DNA of 9,622 bases. It comes from SZUA-430 sp046153995. Lineage in GTDB: Bacteria; Pseudomonadota; Alphaproteobacteria; Micropepsales; Micropepsaceae. Below, in pieces: positions 6,142 to 9,622 of this stretch (position 1 is its first letter; each line of letters opens with the position of its first letter). Below the pieces are notes generated by a model. It was given only the letters and a program-made list of their open reading frames with translations. It did not search any database and was not told where the DNA came from. The stretch is from positions 1-9,622 of the forward strand of contig JBJXEH010000306.1 in NCBI GenBank assembly GCA_046153995.1. Reading direction: 5' to 3'. The translations under genes were made by a program, and so were the position numbers.

Positions 6142-7302
6142 TCAAGCGACTTTGTAGCTTCGCCGCGTAGCAAGCGCCTCCGCGATGCACTGCGCTACCG
6201 CGCTGGCCACCGGCGGCGGGAAGGCGTTGCCTACTTGACGGTAGGCTGCTGTCTTTTTGCCGGTGAAGGCCCATTGATCGGGGAAGCCTTGGATGCGGGC
6301 GACCATGCGCGTGGTTAGCCTTGGCATGCCTTGGAAATCGCGCTCCGGCGCGTCGTTCGCGATGCCGATGCCATCGACGCCGAGTTGCGCCCACGCACGC
6401 CGCGCGCGGGTAGGGCCGAGGTCGGGGCCGCCATGCTTCAGCGAGCCGCCGACGATCGTCGGCGCGATGCCGTGTGCCCGCTTGCGCCACGCCGGTGCGC
6501 CGCGCCAGCCGCGAACGCTCATCAGATCGTGCAGCAAATCTCCCACCATCGGCGGCTGCTCGGATTGAGCCGATGGCCAGCGGAACTCAGATGCAGCCTC
6601 TGTTGGCAGGGCTACAATCACAACCCGGGGACGGAGCTGGGATACGCCGAAATCGGCTGCATTGAGCAACCGCCAATCGGCAACGTAACCCAGCGACTTA
6701 AACTTTTTTCGGAGCTTCTCACGGTACTGCTCAAAGACCGGGGCCAGAAACCCACGCACGTTTTCGATCATCACCGCGCGCGGTCGGATTTCATCGACCA
6801 GACGCAGGGCTGCCGGAAATAGATTACGCTCATCCTGATCGCCCAGCTGCTTGCCTGCGACGGAGAAAGGGGGACACGGCAAACCGCCGGCCAGAAGATC
6901 AGCGCCGCGAAATGCCTTGCCGCTGAATTCGCGGAGGTCGGCTTGGATGACGTTCCACTGCGGACGGTTCGCGCGCAGCGTCGCACAGCAATTCGGGTCT
7001 AGCTCGACGAGGGCTTGGTGATCGAAACCCGCCTCCTCCAGACCCAACGCCTGTCCGCCGGCGCCGGCGCAAACTTCGACCGACGTCAGGCCGCTTTGCG
7101 ACTTCGATGCGCGCCGCTTCTGAGGTGCCACAAACGGGAGCAGCGGCGCGCGCGCGGCCGCCTGCTTCGGCCTTGCAGACGGCGGAGCTTTCGGACGCTT
7201 TTTGGCAATTGCAGTTGGCTTGGCCACGCCGGCCCCCGATAGACGATTCGACCGCGCGATGATGGCACCGAGCAACGCGTCATCGTCCTGAAAATCAGGC
7301 AT
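6142..7302 (-). CDS. DNA (cytosine-5) methyltransferase of the NaeI-type system
   Basis: This 386-residue enzyme transfers a methyl group from S-adenosylmethionine to C5 of cytosine and should protect host DNA from the adjacent NaeI-type endonuclease. The conserved motifs appear in order: motif I VCAGAGG (77-83), motif IV GGLPCPPFS with catalytic C143, motif VI ENV (180-182), motif VIII Q222-L-R224-P-R226, motif IX around RLTTRMVARIQGFPD (328-342) and motif X YRQVGNAFPPP (354-364). The target-recognition region (about 240-325) includes PTIVGGSLKHGGPDLGPTRA. About 70 residues precede motif I; they are Ala/Lys/Arg/Pro-rich and probably disordered, and might contact DNA or the gene's own promoter. 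The ribosome binding site is weak (GCGGGAAA before ATG). A promoter and inverted repeat lie just upstream. GCCGGC specificity is inferred from the partner. Confidence 0.95.
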   Translation of the reverse strand: MPDFQDDDALLGAIIARSNRLSGAGVAKPTAIAKKRPKAPPSARPKQAAARAPLLPFVAPQKRRASKSQSGLTSVEVCAGAGGQALGLEEAGFDHQALVELDPNCCATLRANRPQWNVIQADLREFSGKAFRGADLLAGGLPCPPFSVAGKQLGDQDERNLFPAALRLVDEIRPRAVMIENVRGFLAPVFEQYREKLRKKFKSLGYVADWRLLNAADFGVSQLRPRVVIVALPTEAASEFRWPSAQSEQPPMVGDLLHDLMSVRGWRGAPAWRKRAHGIAPTIVGGSLKHGGPDLGPTRARRAWAQLGVDGIGIANDAPERDFQGMPRLTTRMVARIQGFPDQWAFTGKKTAAYRQVGNAFPPPVASAVAQCIAEALATRRSYKVA

Positions 7303-7323
7303 TTTCCCGCATCCCGTTTCTCA

Positions 7324-7364
7324 AGTTCGTATTTTGTTCTACACGAACTCTGGGGGCTGTTCAA
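7324..7364 (-). promoter_or_regulatory. methyltransferase promoter with overlapping inverted repeat
   Basis: On the minus strand TTGAAC (7364-7359) and TAGAAC (7341-7336) are separated by exactly 17 nt, a plausible -35/-10 pair. An inverted repeat, AGTTCGT and ACGAACT (plus-strand 7324-7330 and 7343-7349), brackets the -10 box. A further GTTC half-site lies in the -10 box itself, 11 bp from the next. A protein bound here would block transcription. The methyltransferase start is 34 nt downstream of the -10 box. Confidence 0.45.
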
Positions 7365-7366
7365 GA

Positions 7367-7396
7367 CTTCCTAGGGATGCCGGCGGTCCCGGGAAG
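7367..7396 (-). terminator. possible terminator hairpin, contains GCCGGC
   Basis: CTTCC..GGGA (7367-7377) pairs imperfectly with TCCCGGGAAG (7387-7396) around a 9-nt loop. It stands 8 nt past the stop of the secreted-protein gene on the minus strand and just before the methyltransferase promoter. There is no T tract. The loop contains a GCCGGC site (7379-7384), the expected target of the system. Confidence 0.3.
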
Positions 7397-7404
7397 TGAG
7401 TTTC

Positions 7405-7998
7405 CTACTTCGGCACGTGGAAGCTCTTTTGGATGTGGCGCACGATTTCTTCCCAGAGGGTGGCCCATTCGAGTTGGGCGGTTTCTTGGTCCTCGTCCTC
7501 GGTCACGCAGACCAGCAGATAGACGTTGCCGGGCGCGGCGATGACCATTTCGCTTTCAACACGGCCCGGCAGTTTCTCCGCGCTGTCGGTGTAGCTCGCG
7601 GTGCATTCGGCGGCTTGCGAGCCGTTGTGGTCGAACGATGTGGAGCCGCCGATTTCGACGCCGCTGACCGACCCACCGTTCTGTTTGCAAAACACCTCGC
7701 GCTTTTCGCTGGCGAGCCCCGCCGCGAAAGCCTTCTGCGTTACGTTCTTCGGATAGGCCTCGCGCGAGGCCATGCACGTCAGCCCGCCGTGGCCTGCGGC
7801 GGTGACGGCAAAAAACATCAGGTTGCCGTCTTTCGATTTCTTGCCACCGCCGTAGTCGTCGATCTTCACCGGAATCGAGACGGTGAAATCGGGATTGCCG
7901 TCCAACGTCACGGTTTTCCAGCGGTCCTCGGCTGTCGCCGCGGCTGCCAATATGAGAATGCACGCGATCGCGGCGGTCACCTTGCGCGGTAGTGTCAT
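7405..7998 (-). CDS. secreted four-cysteine protein of unknown function
   Basis: The 197-residue product has a clear Sec signal peptide: MTLPRKV, a hydrophobic run (residues 8-22) and a likely cut after ATA (residue 23). The mature part has four cysteines (C75, C104, C132, C164), enough for two disulfides in the periplasm, and mixed strands and helices. I do not recognise a family. The ATG at 7998 is chosen over a longer frame starting at 8031 because GGAGAGGG lies just before it and it gives a normal signal peptide length. The gene is separate from the methyltransferase (102 bp apart, hairpin in between). It likely belongs to the resident chromosome. Confidence 0.75.
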   Translation of the reverse strand: MTLPRKVTAAIACILILAAAATAEDRWKTVTLDGNPDFTVSIPVKIDDYGGGKKSKDGNLMFFAVTAAGHGGLTCMASREAYPKNVTQKAFAAGLASEKREVFCKQNGGSVSGVEIGGSTSFDHNGSQAAECTASYTDSAEKLPGRVESEMVIAAPGNVYLLVCVTEDEDQETAQLEWATLWEEIVRHIQKSFHVPK

Positions 7999-8062
7999 CG
8001 ACCCTCTCCGAGGTTTTGGCGAGCGTAGCACACTGCGCGTTAGCCTCTACGTCCGCAAAAAA

Positions 8063-8096
8063 ATCGTCATAGCCGGGCTTGACCCGGCCACCCAGG
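8063..8096 (-). repeat. REP-like element, copy C (inverted)
   Basis: This is the 34-nt REP-like sequence in reverse orientation, with one base difference from copies A and B in the palindrome (GGCTATG instead of GGCCATG). On the minus strand its end is followed by seven T (8063-8057), so it might also end the transcript of the copper chaperone gene. With copy B it makes an inverted pair separated by 90 bp. Confidence 0.85.
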
Positions 8097-8186
8097 GCCA
8101 CACCCACAAGCGTCGGAGCGCACTGCCAACAAGTGCAGAAAAAATTTGGCTCCCGTGGTGATCGGCGGCCAAACGGTGCGCGTGAT

Positions 8187-8220
8187 CCTGGGTGGCCGGG
8201 TCAAGCCCGGCCATGACGAT
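8187..8220 (+). repeat. REP-like element, copy B
   Basis: The 34-nt element is identical by eye to copy A at 6094-6127. It is followed by a six-T run (8220-8225) on the plus strand, mirroring the T run at copy C. The inverted B/C pair with a short spacer is the usual form of REP doublets. It lies just past the stop of the copper chaperone gene. Confidence 0.85.
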
Positions 8221-8252
8221 TTTTTGGGGAGGCCGACTGTAGCTCGTGAGAA

Positions 8253-8717
8253 CTAGTGCGCGTCGTGGTCTTCGGCGTCGCCTTCGATGTAGAGGTCGAA
8301 TTCCATCGTTTTGCCGTTGGCGAATTCGACTTTGAAGGGGACCATGTCTTCTTCGACGAGCGGTTTTTTCAGGCCGATCAGCATGATGTGGCGGTCTTTG
8401 CTGAGCTTCAGCGATTCGCCCGGCGCGATCGAGATCGGGAGCTCGACGGGGCGCATGCGCATGATTTCGCCGGTCATCGTCACGGTGTGGACTTCGACCG
8501 CCTCGGCGATCGGGGTCGAGAGCGATTTGATCTCGACCGGCGCCTTCCCGTTGTTGACGATTTCCATGTAGGCGGCGCCGGTTTTTGCGCCGGCGGGCGT
8601 CGGCGCCGCGCGCGGATGTTCGATCTTGATCGTGCCTTCTTTGACTTCGTGGCCTAGCGCCGGGCCGCTTATTGCAACGCTTAAGGTGAGGATTGCTACG
8701 CCAAGGTACGACCGCAT
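8253..8717 (-). CDS. periplasmic PCu(A)C copper chaperone
   Basis: This 154-residue protein is a PCu(A)C-family copper chaperone, which carries Cu(I) in the periplasm, typically for assembly of the CuA centre of cytochrome c oxidase. The metal motif H-x10-M-x21-H-x-M is perfect: H77, M88, H110 and M112. The AAYMEI segment (48-53) is also typical. A signal peptide covers residues 1-22 (cut near ALG/HE). The C-terminus is rich in Asp and His (GDAEDHDAH) and may bind metal too. The ATG at 8717 is preferred over an upstream TTG at 8732, because GGAG lies 6 nt before it and inside the longer frame. It is divergent from the esterase gene and followed by a REP pair. Confidence 0.92.
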   Translation of the reverse strand: MRSYLGVAILTLSVAISGPALGHEVKEGTIKIEHPRAAPTPAGAKTGAAYMEIVNNGKAPVEIKSLSTPIAEAVEVHTVTMTGEIMRMRPVELPISIAPGESLKLSKDRHIMLIGLKKPLVEEDMVPFKVEFANGKTMEFDLYIEGDAEDHDAH

Positions 8718-8739
8718 TTCGAACTCCAACAACCGGGTG

Positions 8740-8760
8740 GGCGGCTATATAGAGGCCGCC
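8740..8760 (-). promoter_or_regulatory. inverted repeat with TATATA upstream of the copper chaperone
   Basis: GGCGGC (8740-8745) and GCCGCC (8755-8760) are exact complements around TATATAGAG. On the minus strand TATATA could be the -10 box of the chaperone promoter, 30 nt before the ATG, with the repeat acting as an operator. I cannot find a convincing -35 box, so this is a weak call. Confidence 0.3.
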
Positions 8761-8852
8761 AAGCGCTTCGGCTAGGCACGTTGGCCCGTGACTTGTGCGC
8801 GCATCGCTTTCAGGCTTTTCTAAAGCGCAAGCGATTTCACCAAGGAGCACTC

Positions 8853-9622
8853 ATGCGGCGCGATCATGCGACACCGGCCGGGACCGTCACCCGGCTTTGG
8901 ATCGAGAGCGAAGTTCTGAAGTCGAACATGCTCGGCGATCCCACGCGGCGGATCGTCGACGTTTACGTGCCGCCGGGGCACGATGGGCGCGGGTTGCCGT
9001 TGCTGGTGGATGTCGTCGGGTTTACGGCGGGAGGACCGGCGCACACGAACTGGAAGAGTTTTGGCGAGAATCTGCCGGAGCGGCTGGACCGGCTGATCGC
9101 TTCGGGGGCGATGCCGCCGGTCGTCGTCGCCCTGCCCGACTGCTTCACGAAGCTCGGCGGCAATCAGTACATCAACTCGGTTGCGATGGGGCGGTGGGAC
9201 GATTTTCTGCTGCAGGAAGCCGTGCCGCTGGTCGAGCGCACGCTTGGCTGCGGCGGCAAGGGCAAGCGCGGCTTGTTCGGCAAGAGTTCAGGCGGGTATG
9301 GCGCGATGGTGCATGCTCTGATGCATCCGGATTTTTGGAGCGCCGCCGCGTCGCATTCCGGGGACATGGGGCATGAGCTCTGCCACCTGCCGGAGTTTCC
9401 GGGCGTGCTGCGCGCGCTGAAATCGCACGGCGGCGAGATCAAGAGTTGGCTGAGCACGTTCTTCGAACAGAAGAAGACGAAGGACAAAGACGTGCACATT
9501 CTGATGATGCTCGCGATGTGTGCGTCGTACGACCCGGACCCGTCCGCCTATATGGGCGTGCGGCTGCCGGTCGATCCGCATACATGCGAGGTGATCCCGG
9601 AACGCTGGGCGAATTTCATGAA
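8853..9622 (+). CDS. putative esterase, alpha/beta-hydrolase (3' end outside window)
   Basis: The visible 256 residues run off the right edge without a stop. The frame resembles the putative-esterase (esterase D-like) branch of alpha/beta hydrolases. The nucleophile motif is G-K-S145-S-G in LFGKSSGGYGAM. Before it are the strand VVVALPD (about residues 90-96) and RRIVDVYVPPGHD near the N-terminus, as in carbohydrate-ester type esterases. HSGD (about 170-173) follows in the expected place after the nucleophile strand. The catalytic Asp and His cannot be fixed because the C-terminus is missing. No signal peptide is seen, so it should be cytoplasmic. The start is strong: AAGGAG at 8842-8847 is 5 nt before the ATG. 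Substrate is unknown. Confidence 0.85.
   Translation, partial: MRRDHATPAGTVTRLWIESEVLKSNMLGDPTRRIVDVYVPPGHDGRGLPLLVDVVGFTAGGPAHTNWKSFGENLPERLDRLIASGAMPPVVVALPDCFTKLGGNQYINSVAMGRWDDFLLQEAVPLVERTLGCGGKGKRGLFGKSSGGYGAMVHALMHPDFWSAAASHSGDMGHELCHLPEFPGVLRALKSHGGEIKSWLSTFFEQKKTKDKDVHILMMLAMCASYDPDPSAYMGVRLPVDPHTCEVIPERWANFM

Noticed and set aside
5920..6157. Short frames in both directions reading SPRSHEVH...SWLRGE
   Set aside because: They are translations of the CACGAAG hairpin repeat; no ribosome binding site, and the same peptide appears wherever the repeat is read.
1253..8594. Avoidance of the expected target GCCGGC
   Set aside because: By eye there are sites at 1253, 1477, 1632, 3144, 6886, 7057, 7063, 7228, 7379 and 8589, about what GC-rich DNA would give; no avoidance is shown, although none fall between 3150 and 6885.

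Overview
The window looks like GC-rich alphaproteobacterial chromosome carrying an accessory restriction/defence block. The grounds for the alphaproteobacterial call are the strong G/C bias in most genes, the REP-like palindrome GGCCGGGTCAAGCCCGGCC (three copies) and ordinary envelope genes at both ends. It is an inference, and no genus can be named from the sequence alone.

Layout. Positions 1-86 hold nothing I can name beyond a ribosome binding site. A DUF4337 membrane protein (87-653, +) is followed by about 540 bp without a gene (654-1194), which contains a strong hairpin, a 19-bp near-palindrome and a dense cluster of GTTAC motifs. Two minus-strand genes come next, 24 bp apart: an intact stand-alone HsdR-N-type PD-(D/E)xK protein (1738-2547) and a smaller putative nuclease-fold protein (1195-1713). 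A 198-bp intergenic region separates them from three divergent plus-strand genes of unknown role: a DUF3251-like lipoprotein (2746-3360), a three-helix membrane protein (3464-4090) and a small cysteine-containing protein (4100-4513). This middle part is visibly more AT-rich than the ends.

The clearest functional unit is a complete type II restriction-modification system on the minus strand. It consists of a C5-cytosine methyltransferase (6142-7302), a NaeI-family restriction endonuclease (5020-5913) and a Vsr mismatch endonuclease (4610-5023) that overlaps the endonuclease gene by 4 nt (GTGA). The methyltransferase should protect the endonuclease target (GCCGGC if specificity follows NaeI), and Vsr should repair T:G mismatches left when the methylated cytosine deaminates. 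Methyltransferase and endonuclease are separated by 228 bp containing a REP copy, a 61-nt hairpin and a terminator-like hairpin with a T7 tract. This layout would let the two be expressed separately. Upstream of the methyltransferase a promoter-like pair (TTGAAC-17-TAGAAC) is overlapped by an inverted repeat, a plausible self-control site.

The right end (7405-9622) looks like ordinary chromosome: a secreted four-cysteine protein, an inverted pair of REP elements, a periplasmic PCu(A)C copper chaperone with a perfect metal-binding motif, and, divergently, the start of a putative esterase that runs off the window. No integrase, transposase, tRNA, rRNA or CRISPR array was found, so how the central block arrived is not shown.
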